DNA of 64,000 nucleotides from Scytonematopsis contorta HA4267-MV1 (GCA_019359035.1 JAHHIC010000074.1:186001-250000); one strand, 5' to 3'; counted from the first letter of the stretch, positions 49,298 to 58,689 are shown. The notes: generated from the sequence alone by a model not told the origin. Translations and numbers: made by a program.

Positions 49298-49609
49298 TTA
49301 ATCATCAACCCGCTCGTATTGTAAACTTTCCATCAAACTATTAAAATCGCTTTTAACATCATTAAAAGGTTGTACAAAGGAATAAACAAAAGGGAATTTA
49401 CCCATAGTAACTTCTTCAAATTTTGGTTCTATCAACTTTTCTTCTATGTCAGTATCATCCTTAATTAAAAGTAGTTGATAACCTCTAATATTATGTGTAT
49501 TATAAAGTTGTTCTAGCTTGACATCTGTATTTTTTATTGTTTCTCTACACTTTTCTAAATTTCCAACTGATTGAGAATGAACATATTCGTAAGCAAATTC
49601 GTTATTCAT
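49298..49609 (-). CDS. Unknown small protein
   Basis: 103 residues, acidic, mixed alpha/beta (YEYVHSQSVGNLEKCRETIK, LLLIKDDTDIEEKL). No motif. Its ATG overlaps the stop of a 22-codon frame (MLFNLDSMREKLIVARWYVD) that may be a remnant of an upstream gene. Possibly paired with the next gene on the same strand. Confidence 0.55.
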   Translation of the reverse strand: MNNEFAYEYVHSQSVGNLEKCRETIKNTDVKLEQLYNTHNIRGYQLLLIKDDTDIEEKLIEPKFEEVTMGKFPFVYSFVQPFNDVKSDFNSLMESLQYERVDD

Positions 49610-49680
49610 AGTCTACATACCATCGAGCTACTATTAGTTTTTCGCGCATTGAATCCAAATTAAAGAGCATTCTTGATAAA

Positions 49681-50151
49681 TCATGGTAAATCGTAAAGCC
49701 CCGTATCCTGCGCTTCTTTAGTTAGCTCTTCCATAACAGCGAATTGTCGTTGTTTCTCAGTTTTCTGATAATGAAGCAAGTCTTGAAGCTGTACGCGGCG
49801 ATAAATTCCCACCTTTCTTGAAGGTATTGTGCCTTCATCCAATAATTTTACCAGATAGGGACGTGAGACTCTTAATATATCTGCTGCTTCTTGAGTAGTA
49901 AGTTCGGCACTATGAGGCAGGATAGTAACAGGCTCACCACGGCTTACCGATTGCAGTATATTTACCATCAACTGAAACATACCACTTGGGATGGTGATGC
50001 GGGTATCTTGCATAGCGGGGTCGAGGATTGCAAAGGTGATGGTATCGTTCGGGTTCTCTCCTAACGCCGAAATAGATTCCAAGGCTTGGCTTGCAAGGGT
50101 GATTGCTTCGGAAGTAGGGGTATAGGGTTCGATAGGACTCGGAGTAGCCAT
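49681..50151 (-). CDS. Excisionase-family (MerR-like) DNA-binding antitoxin
   Basis: 156 residues. A beta-rich N-terminal part (ITFAILDPAMQDTRITIPSG) is followed by the winged-helix AlpA/excisionase motif ELTTQEAADILRVSRPYLVK, LLDEGTIPSRKVG and RRVQLQDLL. Such proteins act as antitoxins to PIN (PF13470) toxins encoded immediately downstream. No PIN gene is seen here, so it is an orphan. I chose ATG 50151 because AAGGAG then stands 7 bases upstream; ATG 50157 would abut it. Confidence 0.82.
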   Translation of the reverse strand: MATPSPIEPYTPTSEAITLASQALESISALGENPNDTITFAILDPAMQDTRITIPSGMFQLMVNILQSVSRGEPVTILPHSAELTTQEAADILRVSRPYLVKLLDEGTIPSRKVGIYRRVQLQDLLHYQKTEKQRQFAVMEELTKEAQDTGLYDLP

Positions 50152-50212
50152 ACACATTCTCCTTCATACAGTGGGCGATAGTCACACTCTATAAGTATAT
50201 CGCTTTTATCGA

Positions 50213-50248
50213 AATACTCGCAATACTAAAAATACTCGAAATACTAGT
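50213..50248. promoter_or_regulatory. Four 9-bp direct repeats upstream of the excisionase-type gene
   Basis: AATACTCGC, AATACTAAA, AATACTCGA, AATACTAGT in perfect 9-base phase, 60 bases before the gene's ATG. An iterated site of this kind could be the binding array of the encoded DNA-binding antitoxin. Confidence 0.5.
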
Positions 50249-50386
50249 ACACAACCGATAACCGTTTACTATCTAGGAATTGACAAAAGCTTTGTTGGTC
50301 AAGCAGTAAATTTCATTGCTAGAATTTTCATTAGTTGGTGGTAATAGTTAATTTTTAGTAAGTTAATAAGTTAATAAGTTATGTTG

Positions 50387-50658
50387 TTAAACAAAACAAG
50401 CTTTGTTAAATTCTATTAATTTTTCTTCAATACTCCACACATAGTATATCCACTCTTCCAAGTTTTGATATTGTTGCTCTAAAGCCTCCTTTCCGAACTG
50501 AATTATCTCGTCATCACCCAGCAATATCGGTGGTAGTTTGAGGCTTTTTAGCCGCAGAACCATCAACCGTATAGTAATCTGCAAATTGCATTCTACTTAG
50601 GTCAGAAAATAACTTTTGTATTCGCCACAATTCATCGATATTTTCGTTTTCTTTAGAA
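50387..50658 (-). pseudogene. Frameshifted remnant of an unknown gene, cut by element B3
   Basis: Reading leftward, one frame gives NENIDELWRIQKLFSDLSRM and FADYYTVDGSAAK. A second frame takes over near 50540 with KLPPILLGDDEIIQFGKEAL, EEWIYYVWSIEEKLIEF. Joined, they read as one protein-like chain of about 85 residues, so a frameshift is likely. The 5' end runs into palindromic element B3, which replaces the gene's start. Family unknown. Confidence 0.5.
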
Positions 50659-50661
50659 AAG

Positions 50662-50754
50662 CCCTGAACTAAAGTTCGGGCTAAAAGCTAAAACCCGTTA
50701 AAAACGGGTTGTTATTCAAGCACAACGGAGGTTTCAGTCCGTTGAAAACGGACT
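50662..50754. repeat. Palindromic element B3, right end altered
   Basis: Hairpin 1 CCCTGAACTAAAGTTCGGG (50662), linker, hairpin 2 AACCCGTTAAAAACGGGTT (50692), and the right-arm hairpin 2 variant AGTCCGTTGAAAACGGACT (50736), as in B2. The expected inverted hairpin 1 is missing; about 65 bases later the GC-rich transferred gene begins. Confidence 0.85.
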
Positions 50755-50818
50755 TCTGGTTTTAGCGCTGTACCGAAGTACTCCGATGTGCAAAATATTA
50801 GAGCAAAAGATACTGCTA

Positions 50819-51529
50819 TCAATCGGTGCGTAGCACTCGGATGAGTTCTTCGGCCACGAGGTCGGGGCGGGACAAAAACGGGTGGTGGCCAGCGGCAAGG
50901 TCGATAGAGCGGGTGGCCCGGCTGGCGTGGAAACGCTGCAGGGCGAGGGAGGTGCTACGGTCTTCCGTGCAGACGAGGTACGTCGAGGGTCTGCCCCGCC
51001 ACGCCGCTCGGGTCGTCTTAGTCCCGAAGGCGGCTACCGATTGCGCGGTGAGACGTTCCCACGCCTCGGCTCGGGTCTCCTCGTCTGTCAGGTCTTGCAA
51101 AAAGCGGTCGCCGAACGATGAAGCGGTATAGCCGTCGATGCGGACTGTGCCGTCGTCGCCCAGCGCAAAAGAGACCGGGTCTTGCTCGCCGCTCATGATG
51201 TCGGCCTGCGACTGTCCCACATCCGGCAGGTACGAGGTGATGTACACCAGGTGGCGAGTGGCAGGGTGGTCGGCGCCCTCCGCAATAACCGTGCCGCCGT
51301 AAGAGTGCCCAACGACGACGGCCTCGTTCACGTCATCGAGTGCTTTTCGCAGCGCCTGAGCGTCTTCGAGCAGTGAGGCGACGCCAGGTATGACGCCCTC
51401 GCCGCAGGACGGCAACTCGACCGCTCGGCTCACCGTGCCGATTCGCTCATGGATTATTGAGGCGACCCGCTGCCACCACCATGCGCCATCCCGGACGAGT
51501 GCGCCATGCACGAACAGTATTTCCACCAT
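50819..51529 (-). CDS. Alpha/beta hydrolase, GC-rich and probably transferred
   Basis: 236 residues from ATG 51529: FVHGALVRDGAWWW (oxyanion region), nucleophile elbow VVVGHSYGGTV, CTEDRSTSL for the acid and AGHHPFLSRPD for the His, giving a full Ser-Asp-His triad. Fits the EstA/salicylate-esterase-like group. The GC content is plainly above 60 percent with GC-ending codons, against under 40 percent on both flanks; the change is abrupt near 50820 and 51580. Origin from a high-GC bacterium (actinobacterial style) is likely. The substrate is unknown. Confidence 0.85.
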   Translation of the reverse strand: MVEILFVHGALVRDGAWWWQRVASIIHERIGTVSRAVELPSCGEGVIPGVASLLEDAQALRKALDDVNEAVVVGHSYGGTVIAEGADHPATRHLVYITSYLPDVGQSQADIMSGEQDPVSFALGDDGTVRIDGYTASSFGDRFLQDLTDEETRAEAWERLTAQSVAAFGTKTTRAAWRGRPSTYLVCTEDRSTSLALQRFHASRATRSIDLAAGHHPFLSRPDLVAEELIRVLRTD

Positions 51530-51587
51530 CTCCGTGTTCTCTCCTTGCTCCCGCACGTATCTACCGAGCGGTGTTGTCAGTTTCCAT

Positions 51588-51674
51588 TCAATTAATTGTA
51601 GCAACCTGCAATACTAATCGCTCTTCACCTGCACTTCCCTGGATTTTCAAACCAGGATTATTTGCAGTCATCAT
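51588..51674 (-). pseudogene. Short N-terminal remnant next to the transferred hydrolase
   Basis: A 28-codon frame, MMTANNPGLKIQGSAGEERL and a short tail, ending just before the GC-rich segment. Coding-like composition but too short to be a whole domain. It may be the interrupted front of a resident gene. Confidence 0.3.
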
Positions 51675-51732
51675 CTTACTAAACTAAGCAATTATGTGAG
51701 CCAGAGCGTGATAAGTTATGAGATAATAATTA

Positions 51733-51909
51733 TTAATGGGTAAAGTCAAACATATGTTTCGATGGTAGCTTATGACCCAAACATATAATACCGTCTTTGA
51801 TAGATTCTAAAGCTTCAGCCCCACATGCGCGAAACTTTTCAAACGACTGCCAAGTTGGCCCAACTTTCAATCCAAGTTCTTTGTGTTCTTTTTTTGTCAG
51901 TGAATTCAT
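51733..51909 (-). CDS. 58-residue protein, unknown
   Basis: MNSLTKKEHKELGLKVGPTW is followed by QSFEKFRACGAEALESIKDG and IICLGHKLPSKHMFDFTH. Regular helix pattern, no internal rare stretches, stop within AT-rich DNA. It may be a small gene or the front of a truncated one. No family known. Confidence 0.45.
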   Translation of the reverse strand: MNSLTKKEHKELGLKVGPTWQSFEKFRACGAEALESIKDGIICLGHKLPSKHMFDFTH

Positions 51910-52210
51910 AAATACTTAACTAAGAGCAAACTTTACCATTTATAAGAGCTTTCCACATAAAAAATATCCAATCACTCTTGTGTCTTTGTGGGATGGGCTT
52001 CCAGCCCGTTCATATCAACCAGAGTGGTTTTGGTGACTATCTATAAATATTAAATTAATAACAAATAATTAAAGTATTTGCTCAGCGTGTAAATTTTTGT
52101 AGATATATGGGAACTCTATAAATATAACAAAAAGCCTAATTAATAAATTAGTACTGTTTAAGTATGAACAATTTTAGGCGGTTTAAATAGTGTGATACAA
52201 GGTTATATAA

Positions 52211-54652
52211 ATGATAAAGTTGTGGCAATTATTTCCTCTCAGCGTGATTGGCGTAATATATGGTGGCGTTGCTACTGCACAAATAATACCTGATTCTTCG
52301 GTAGGGACTGTTGTAGTACCAAATGCAAATGTAAATGGCGTATTAACTAACCAGATTAATGGTGGCGCCATTCGGAATAGCAATTTGTTTCACAGTTTTC
52401 AGCAATTTAATATTGGTACAGGAGAAAGCGCTTATTTTGCTAACCCAAATGGAATTACAAACATTTTCACGCGGGTTACAGGGGGAAGTGCTTCTAATAT
52501 AAATGGAAAACTAGGCATTTTGGGCGATGCTAACTTATATTTTATGAATCCAAGTGGCATTGTATTTGGTGCAGGCGCCGTTCTTGATGTCAAAGGGTCA
52601 TTTCTAGCCACAACTGCCAATAGTATAAATTTCAGCGATGGTACACAGTATACTGCTTCTTACCAAGCGACGCCTGTATTAACGGTGAGTGTCCCAGTCG
52701 GTTTAGGGTTTGGGAGTAAACTAGCGCCTATACAAGTACAGGGTACAGGACATAATTTAACTACTATACCCACATCCAAAGATGCTTATCCACCTTATGT
52801 GCGCGAGAAAAATCCACAAGCTTTAACTGTACAACCAGGTAAAACACTTGCATTAGTTGGTGGAAAAGTGGATATCGAAGGAGGTCAACTATTAGCAGAA
52901 CATGGACGCATTGAAGTTGGAGCAGTAGAGAATGGTGAGGTGAAGTTAAACACAACGAGTAATGGTTTCACGCTCTCGTATGCAGGTATATCTAACTTTG
53001 GTGATATCCAACTTTCAAAAAAAGCCGCAATTGATGCAAGCGGTTCTAATATAAATGGTGGAATTCAAGTTGCTGGAAGAGAAATTAGACTAACAGATGG
53101 TTCTGTTGGTTTGATTAAAAATTTAGAATCTCAGGAACCTGGGAGCAATATTAATGTGCTAGCTTCCGAATTATTAGAATTTTCTGGCACTGTACCAAAT
53201 GGAAAAATTGGCAGTCAGTTTATTACCGAAACAACAACTGCCCAAAATAGTGGAAATATAAATGTTTCCACCAAAAACTTAATTTTCCGTTCGGGAGGAC
53301 TAATTGTTTCAAGAACTTTTGGAACAGGAGGTTCTGGTAATGTTAATATTAACGCATCAGAATCAGTACAAGCGATTGGTACTGCTGCACCGTTAAACCC
53401 ACGTTTTGTAAGCGGAATTTTTGTTTCTGTCAATGGTAGTTCTTCTGCTGATGCAGGTGATTTAAATATTTCAACCAAGAATTTTAGGGCTTTTGATGGA
53501 GCTATTATTTCTACTGCTTCTTATAGTGGAGGCAACGGAGGTGATTTAAAAATAAATGCTGAGTCTGTAGATATTTCAGGTGTAGACCCTGTTTTTAATG
53601 GAGCTACAGATTTAAGAGTTGGTAGTTTTAGCGGTGGAAATGGTGGTAATTTAACCATTAATACACAAACATTAATGGTTCGAGATGGAGCAAGATTAAA
53701 TGGTACAACGGTTGGACAAGGTTCGGCAGGAAGTATTACGATTAATGCTGAACAACAGGTAGACATTAAGGGAGGCAATATAACTTCATCTGCTATCTTT
53801 CCAGATTTTCGTGCAATTATAAATGGATTTGCAAGTGACCCAACTGGAAAAGCAGGAGCAGTAACCATAAATACAAATCGTCTAACAATTCGCGAAAATG
53901 GTAAAGTTAGTGTTGCTAACAGTGGTCCAACAAATGCAGGCAAACTAGACATTAATGCTGGTTCAATTTTGCTTGATAGTCAAGGACTTCTTTCTGCTTC
54001 GACTCGTGCAGGAGAAGGTGGAAATATCTTTTTAAAAGCTGATAATTTGGTAATGCGTGGTGGTAGTGCCATTACTACAACAGCAGGTGGTACTGGTAAT
54101 GGGGGTAATATTACCATGAAAACAGGCGCCTTTGCACAGATTGAAGCAAGTAAAATTACTGCGAATGCTGGAAAAGGAAGAGGGGGTAATATAATTATTA
54201 ATACCGAAGGATTTTTCCAAAGTCCAGATAGTATTATTAGTGCTTCATCCGAACTTGGTATTAATGGTGTGGTGCAAATTTCTACCCTTAATGCTAATAA
54301 CGAAAATTCGCTTCAACAACAGCCAAGTAATTTTGCCAATACTGACACTATAGTCTCAAGCAGTTGTTTAGCGCAAAGAAACAGTCAAAATGGTAAGTTT
54401 GTAGTATCCGGTAATGGTGGTTTACCCGAAACACCCAGTGACAGAGATATGCAATATGAAATTGTGCAAGTCCGCTCATCACTTACTACTTTAAATAACA
54501 CTTCAACACAGCAAGAGAGTGTTCAACGAGGATGGAAATTAGGTGATGCTATTCAAGAAGCTTCACAACTTATAACAACTAGTTCGGGACGCCTAATGTT
54601 AATTGCAAATACAGGAGCAACCATCAGCGAACAAAACTCAATTTGTCGTTGA
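52211..54652 (+). CDS. Two-partner-secretion (filamentous haemagglutinin-like) surface protein
   Basis: 813 residues. The N-terminal signal (LFPLSVIGVIYGGVATAQ) is followed by the TPS domain: QINGGAIRNSNLFHSFQQFN, FANPNGITNIFTRVTGG, NLYFMNPSGIVFGAGAVLDV, needed for export by a TpsB outer-membrane pore. The rest is a right-handed beta-helix rich in Asn/Gly/Ser/Thr, with GNGGDLKINAES-like turns, and a conserved SSCLAQRNSQNGKF tail. No tpsB is adjacent. Likely an adhesin, S-layer-like or secreted protein. Confidence 0.9.
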   Translation: MIKLWQLFPLSVIGVIYGGVATAQIIPDSSVGTVVVPNANVNGVLTNQINGGAIRNSNLFHSFQQFNIGTGESAYFANPNGITNIFTRVTGGSASNINGKLGILGDANLYFMNPSGIVFGAGAVLDVKGSFLATTANSINFSDGTQYTASYQATPVLTVSVPVGLGFGSKLAPIQVQGTGHNLTTIPTSKDAYPPYVREKNPQALTVQPGKTLALVGGKVDIEGGQLLAEHGRIEVGAVENGEVKLNTTSNGFTLSYAGISNFGDIQLSKKAAIDASGSNINGGIQVAGREIRLTDGSVGLIKNLESQEPGSNINVLASELLEFSGTVPNGKIGSQFITETTTAQNSGNINVSTKNLIFRSGGLIVSRTFGTGGSGNVNINASESVQAIGTAAPLNPRFVSGIFVSVNGSSSADAGDLNISTKNFRAFDGAIISTASYSGGNGGDLKINAESVDISGVDPVFNGATDLRVGSFSGGNGGNLTINTQTLMVRDGARLNGTTVGQGSAGSITINAEQQVDIKGGNITSSAIFPDFRAIINGFASDPTGKAGAVTINTNRLTIRENGKVSVANSGPTNAGKLDINAGSILLDSQGLLSASTRAGEGGNIFLKADNLVMRGGSAITTTAGGTGNGGNITMKTGAFAQIEASKITANAGKGRGGNIIINTEGFFQSPDSIISASSELGINGVVQISTLNANNENSLQQQPSNFANTDTIVSSSCLAQRNSQNGKFVVSGNGGLPETPSDRDMQYEIVQVRSSLTTLNNTSTQQESVQRGWKLGDAIQEASQLITTSSGRLMLIANTGATISEQNSICR

Positions 54653-55057
54653 GGACTTTTCAATTAAAAAATAGAGCCTTTCCCGCTCTGGTGAGGTACA
54701 CAAGGGCGGGCAAGGATGCCCACCCCACAATACTGTGCTATTTTAATTTGTACCTTACTTGACTGAGAACCGCTATATATCAAAATATTGCAATATAACT
54801 GCAATATTTTGATGTAATAGTGTCATTAACAACACAGGCGTATTTGGTTACAAAATATTATTTTAGTTGTGATAATAAAACTCACGCATAAACCGGAGGT
54901 TTTCCCGTAGGGTAGACGCCAAGACGCAAAGAATTTAGGAATATTTACAGCAAATTTAAAGTTAGTGAAATACAAGTGGGCGGGCAAGGATGACCACCCC
55001 ACAAGAGTTTGATACTAAACCTAAGCTCCTATTAGATGCGACAACAAAACCTTCGCA
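54653..55057. other. Repeat-rich intergenic region
   Basis: Holds two GGGCGGGCAAGGATGMCCACC-type hairpins (54703-54730; 54976-55010), a stem-loop at 54779-54813, and a reversed copy of the CTCACGCATAAACCGGAGG repeat (54881-54931; others at 10726 and 46111). No gene. Confidence 0.7.
54779..54813. terminator. AT-rich perfect stem-loop after the TPS gene
   Basis: ATCAAAATATTGCA pairs perfectly with TGCAATATTTTGAT around 7 bases. It lies about 125 bases after the stop codon, without a strong T tract. Transcript end or mRNA 3' stabiliser. Confidence 0.45.
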
Positions 55058-55636
55058 TTAAAAGTTATCAAAAATAGGTTGTAGGTCAAGTATAAAACCT
55101 GGTAAGACATCCTCACCGCTAACACTCGTGGGTGAATTCAATACTTGTACTAATTGACCAGGACGGTAAATTTCAACCTGTTTATTTTTGGGATTAATCA
55201 ACCAACCAAGCCTGAGTCCGTTGCTTATATACTCGCGCATTTTGGCTTGAGCATCTTCTAAATCATCCGTTTCGGACACTAGCTCAATTGCAAAATCAGG
55301 ACACAAGGGTAAAAATCTTTTTCTTTCCTGTAATTCCAAAGAGTTCCATCTTGATATTTCCACCCAAGAAGCATCTGGGGAACGAGTAGCGCCATTTGGA
55401 AGTTTAAAGCCAGTAGATGAGTCAAAAAATTTTCCTAGGTTAGGATTTTTCAAGCTCCAAACATAAAGCTGTCCAATTAAATCAAAATTTCGGTTTCCCG
55501 TTTCTCCTCCCGTTGGCGACATTATAACCAACTCCCCGTCATAAGTTAACTCCAGCCGCAAATCTTTATTAGCCGCAACCAATTGATAAAAATCTTCGTC
55601 TTGCAATTTTAAGCTATCTGGCAACTTAATCTGCAT
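55058..55636 (-). CDS. Uma2-family (DUF820) restriction-endonuclease-like protein
   Basis: 192 residues. NKDLRLELTYDGELVIMSPT, GGETGNRNFDLIGQLYVWSL, TRSPDASWVEI and CPDFAIELVSETDDLEDAQA-type segments, with the PD-(D/E)XK active-site residues (D in RSPDAS; E-x-V in IELVSE) and KMREYISNGLRLGWLINP. A large cyanobacterial family of unknown biological role. The gene stands alone. Confidence 0.92.
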   Translation of the reverse strand: MQIKLPDSLKLQDEDFYQLVAANKDLRLELTYDGELVIMSPTGGETGNRNFDLIGQLYVWSLKNPNLGKFFDSSTGFKLPNGATRSPDASWVEISRWNSLELQERKRFLPLCPDFAIELVSETDDLEDAQAKMREYISNGLRLGWLINPKNKQVEIYRPGQLVQVLNSPTSVSGEDVLPGFILDLQPIFDNF

Positions 55637-55908
55637 AGGATGCCTTAATATCTAACGCTTACCCACAATTATAGATTTACTTGGAAATCATCGCCATCTA
55701 TTGCTTGCAGCTTGTTTGATTTGGAGCATTACTATTTTGCAAAAGCTTTCTTCTATACGGCTTCTTTCCCCTTGCGTTTCCATCTCAGGTTTGGATAGGC
55801 AGCAAATTAATTCACCAGCTATACAAAAGCAAACCTATATAGTACCATTATACTAAATTGTTTTCTTATGACCATAACAAATTATCAACCACAACTACAT
55901 TTTTAAAT

Positions 55909-56847
55909 ATGGATACACATACAGAGCAAATTTTTGGTACTTTAGAACTTTTAGTTGAATCAGTTAAGAGCATTAGGTTTCCTGGTCATGAAGATGGTGG
56001 ACGTATTTATCCATTTATTTGGGAAACATCGCAAGAAGGAGAATTTAACGCACTTAATCTTAGCCTATCTAAGGGTTGGTTGAAACTTACAGACAAGGAT
56101 GTTGCGCTCAAAAGCTGGCAAGATATGAAATATTTAAAAGAATTCGGAGAAAATTGTTTGAGTCAGGATGAATGGAATAAAAGATTTAATCAAGTTACAA
56201 CTTTATTTGAGATAATAAATCAAAATTTACAAGATTTAGTCTTTTTCAAATTAAAAACTTACTATGATGCGGACGATATTATTGTAGCTGTTGGTAAAAC
56301 AATAGATGAAAAGTGGATTGCTTTAAGCCATACAGTTTACGTAGAAAGCTCTATTCCTAAAGAACAAATTAATCGTACAAAAATAAATATATCAAGCTCT
56401 AATTTATCACTAGGTAACAATACATTCATTTCACTTTCACAAATAGATGAAATGATTTCTGAATTGGGTACAATTACTTTAGCAAATGAAGGTGGGGGCT
56501 ACTACTACAATTACTACCATAGTATGGTTTACAGTATAGCTCAAACTAAAGAGCAAGCTATTGAAAACATTTTACAAGAGTCGGGAATGCTAGAAATTAG
56601 TAATTTTCATGCCTTTTACCCTGAAAGTCAAGATTTTTTTGAATACGAAGGATACGAAGATGATTACAGATGCTCCACTCCTGAAAGATTTCACAAAATA
56701 AATCAATTTTTTGCAAATAATTTTCCTAATACGATGATGTATAGGTTTAGTTTCTGGACAACAGAAAATATATACATCATTGGTGAAACTCAGTCTGATG
56801 ACCGCACAGGGATTTATATAAAAAGTAATTTTGTTTACAATCCATAA
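55909..56847 (+). CDS. NuiA-like duplicated-domain protein, paralogue 3
   Basis: 312 residues from ATG 55909, which aligns with the starts of the two paralogues at 22-24 kb; an upstream TTG would add 17 unrelated residues. Shared landmarks: TEQIFGTLELL, PFIWETSQEGEFNALNL, INQNLQDLVFFKL, IIVAVGKTIDEKWIAL, GGGYYYNYYHSMVYSIAQTK and the final MMYRFSFWTTENIYIIGETQ ... FVYNP. It is closer to paralogue 1 than to 2 (GHEDGG/GHEDGS, TENIYIIG). Located beside the ATPase/TOPRIM pair. A role as inhibitor of a nuclease is inferred only. Confidence 0.62.
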   Translation: MDTHTEQIFGTLELLVESVKSIRFPGHEDGGRIYPFIWETSQEGEFNALNLSLSKGWLKLTDKDVALKSWQDMKYLKEFGENCLSQDEWNKRFNQVTTLFEIINQNLQDLVFFKLKTYYDADDIIVAVGKTIDEKWIALSHTVYVESSIPKEQINRTKINISSSNLSLGNNTFISLSQIDEMISELGTITLANEGGGYYYNYYHSMVYSIAQTKEQAIENILQESGMLEISNFHAFYPESQDFFEYEGYEDDYRCSTPERFHKINQFFANNFPNTMMYRFSFWTTENIYIIGETQSDDRTGIYIKSNFVYNP

Positions 56848-56872
56848 TTTTCATTATTTTTAACTAGACTTA

Positions 56873-56929
56873 TGCATCCTGAAACCGAACAACTACTTGC
56901 TACTCTATTTCTTTCCGTAATAAAGAACT
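56873..56929 (+). pseudogene. N-terminal stub of a fourth NuiA-like paralogue
   Basis: MHPETEQLLATLFLSVIKN corresponds to the opening MDTHTEQIFGTLELL of the gene just upstream. After about 19 codons the likeness ends; the frame then runs into the 3' end of the convergent TOPRIM gene. Confidence 0.45.
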
Positions 56930-56968
56930 GGCCGAAAACTAAAGCATCTGAGACAAAAAATGTGAGAT

Positions 56969-57637
56969 TTAATAAAACAAGCGTCTCAACCACTCAACAA
57001 AAACCAATGCTAAAGGCGAATTGTAACTTAATACTTGTGAAGTTATAGCTTGTCCCATAGGCATTCCAGGTGTTTCTTGACAAGCAAGCCAAGTATGAAT
57101 TAAAGCTTTGGGATTATGAATTAAAGTGTAACGGTTTAAACCAGCCTGTTCAACTTCTTGTAAAAATAACTCAGCTTTTATGAGTAGTTCATCATCTGCT
57201 GAAATTAATCGAGCTACAAAATTTTCTAACATTCCAGGTAGTTGGTTATCTGGCATTAGCCAAACTCCTACTTTAGGCAAATTAGCTGCTTCTGTATTTG
57301 CATAAACCCAACCCTCTAATGGTGGTACTTTCGGAATATTTTGATAACCACTCGCACTCAAACGGCTACATACTGATTGCCATCGCGCTACCAAATCCTG
57401 GTCAGCATCAATTACAATTCCTAATGTACGAAAGTTTTCTTGCTTTAACCGAATTGGTATTTCAGCTAAAACAGCCTCAATTCCTTGTCCATAATCTTCT
57501 TCATTAGGTACTTCCACAGAAAATGTTTCTGGTAATTGATGTTTCTCGCATAAAGCCCAAATTACATGGCGGTCGTTTTTTCCTTCAACGAGTAATTGTT
57601 GAGGTTTTGTTTTAGGTGGTTTTGGAGCTTTTGGCAT
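56969..57637 (-). CDS. DUF3226 TOPRIM-fold protein, partner of an ATPase
   Basis: 222 residues. QQLLVEGKNDRHVIWALCEK gives the TOPRIM Glu, and LGIVIDADQDLVARW the DxD pair. NPKALIHTWLACQETPGMPM-type sequence near the end is characteristic of DUF3226. The start codon shares one base with the stop of the ATPase gene (TAATG), so the two are made together. Together they look like an OLD or GajA nuclease split in two polypeptides. Confidence 0.85.
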   Translation of the reverse strand: MPKAPKPPKTKPQQLLVEGKNDRHVIWALCEKHQLPETFSVEVPNEEDYGQGIEAVLAEIPIRLKQENFRTLGIVIDADQDLVARWQSVCSRLSASGYQNIPKVPPLEGWVYANTEAANLPKVGVWLMPDNQLPGMLENFVARLISADDELLIKAELFLQEVEQAGLNRYTLIHNPKALIHTWLACQETPGMPMGQAITSQVLSYNSPLALVFVEWLRRLFY

Positions 57638-58689
57638 TAACGCACCTCAATACTTTGGCGAACTGCTACTGATAATTCATCTGTGTTATATTCTACAACT
57701 CGTACATTTTCATCTTGACGACTGAGGCGAAATAATTTTCCAATTGAATTATCTTTTAGTTGAGCTAATGCTTCTTGAAAAGATGCTATACAATCCCAAC
57801 TATGAGTAGTTGCAAATATCTGAATATTAAGCTCTTTTGCTATTTCAAGCATAAATCTCCACATCTGGCTTTGAGCTTCATAATGTAGACCTGTTTCAAT
57901 TTCATCTACTAATAAAAATCCATTTTCTACAGTTACTGATGCCATTGCAATAGCCAAAATCCGCCGCATTCCTTCACCCATATTAGTTAATGAGATTGGT
58001 TGGGGATAAGTATCAAGTTTGAGAAGAATATTCGCATGATAATTAGGATAACTGGTAAAGCCAATTCTACTAACTGCTGGTTCTAAGATTTGCAGCGCTG
58101 AAACAACCTTATTTTCTTTTGGTGTAAGTAAAATATTGTTCCATAAGTCAGACAATTTCTGAAAATTTAAATTACTACTTGCCAATAATAAACTTGGCTT
58201 CTTTACGAGCAAAGGCAAATTATCTTGTTTAACTACGGTTCCATCAGCTAGAAGATTAATCTTGATTGGTGTACTGCTACCTGACGAGCAAACAATTTCA
58301 AAAGCATCTTGTTTAAAAATACTATAATTATTTATTTTGTGAATACTAAATCTTAAATTATGTTGCTCGTGCGATTCAATCAAAATATTTGGAGTATCTG
58401 ATTGAAATCCGTAAAATAAATTATGTATTTCTTGGCTTAAATATTGGGATGATTGATATTGATTTATGTCACCAATTAAACTAGGAAATTTATCAATCTC
58501 AACACGACTCTGGAGCAATTCAATTAAAGAGCGATGAATTTCATCTTGATTAACTAATAAATATATAGCTTCTAATAAGCTGCTTTTACCAGTGTTATTC
58601 ATACCAACCAGCAGATTTACACGAGCAAAACCGTTGATATGTAAATCCTTGAAGCAGCGATAATTTTTTACTGTCAGGTCATTTAACAT
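57637..58689 (-). CDS. OLD/RecF-like AAA ATPase
   Basis: 350 residues from ATG 58689 (MLNDLTVKNYRCFKDLHI); an in-frame start at 58752 would add 21. Walker A LLVGMNNTGKSSLLEAIYLL, signature-like SLTNMGEGMRRILAIAMA, Walker B NGFLLVDEIETGLHYEAQ, H-loop IQIFATTHSWDCI. This is the ABC/SMC-like ATPase of the OLD family. With the following DUF3226 TOPRIM gene it forms a likely nuclease complex, possibly anti-phage. Confidence 0.88.
   Translation of the reverse strand: MLNDLTVKNYRCFKDLHINGFARVNLLVGMNNTGKSSLLEAIYLLVNQDEIHRSLIELLQSRVEIDKFPSLIGDINQYQSSQYLSQEIHNLFYGFQSDTPNILIESHEQHNLRFSIHKINNYSIFKQDAFEIVCSSGSSTPIKINLLADGTVVKQDNLPLLVKKPSLLLASSNLNFQKLSDLWNNILLTPKENKVVSALQILEPAVSRIGFTSYPNYHANILLKLDTYPQPISLTNMGEGMRRILAIAMASVTVENGFLLVDEIETGLHYEAQSQMWRFMLEIAKELNIQIFATTHSWDCIASFQEALAQLKDNSIGKLFRLSRQDENVRVVEYNTDELSVAVRQSIEVR

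Noticed and set aside
50826-51131. Plus-strand open frames of 79-101 codons over the GC-rich hydrolase
   Set aside because: High GC removes stop codons on the opposite strand; the minus-strand frame has a complete hydrolase triad.
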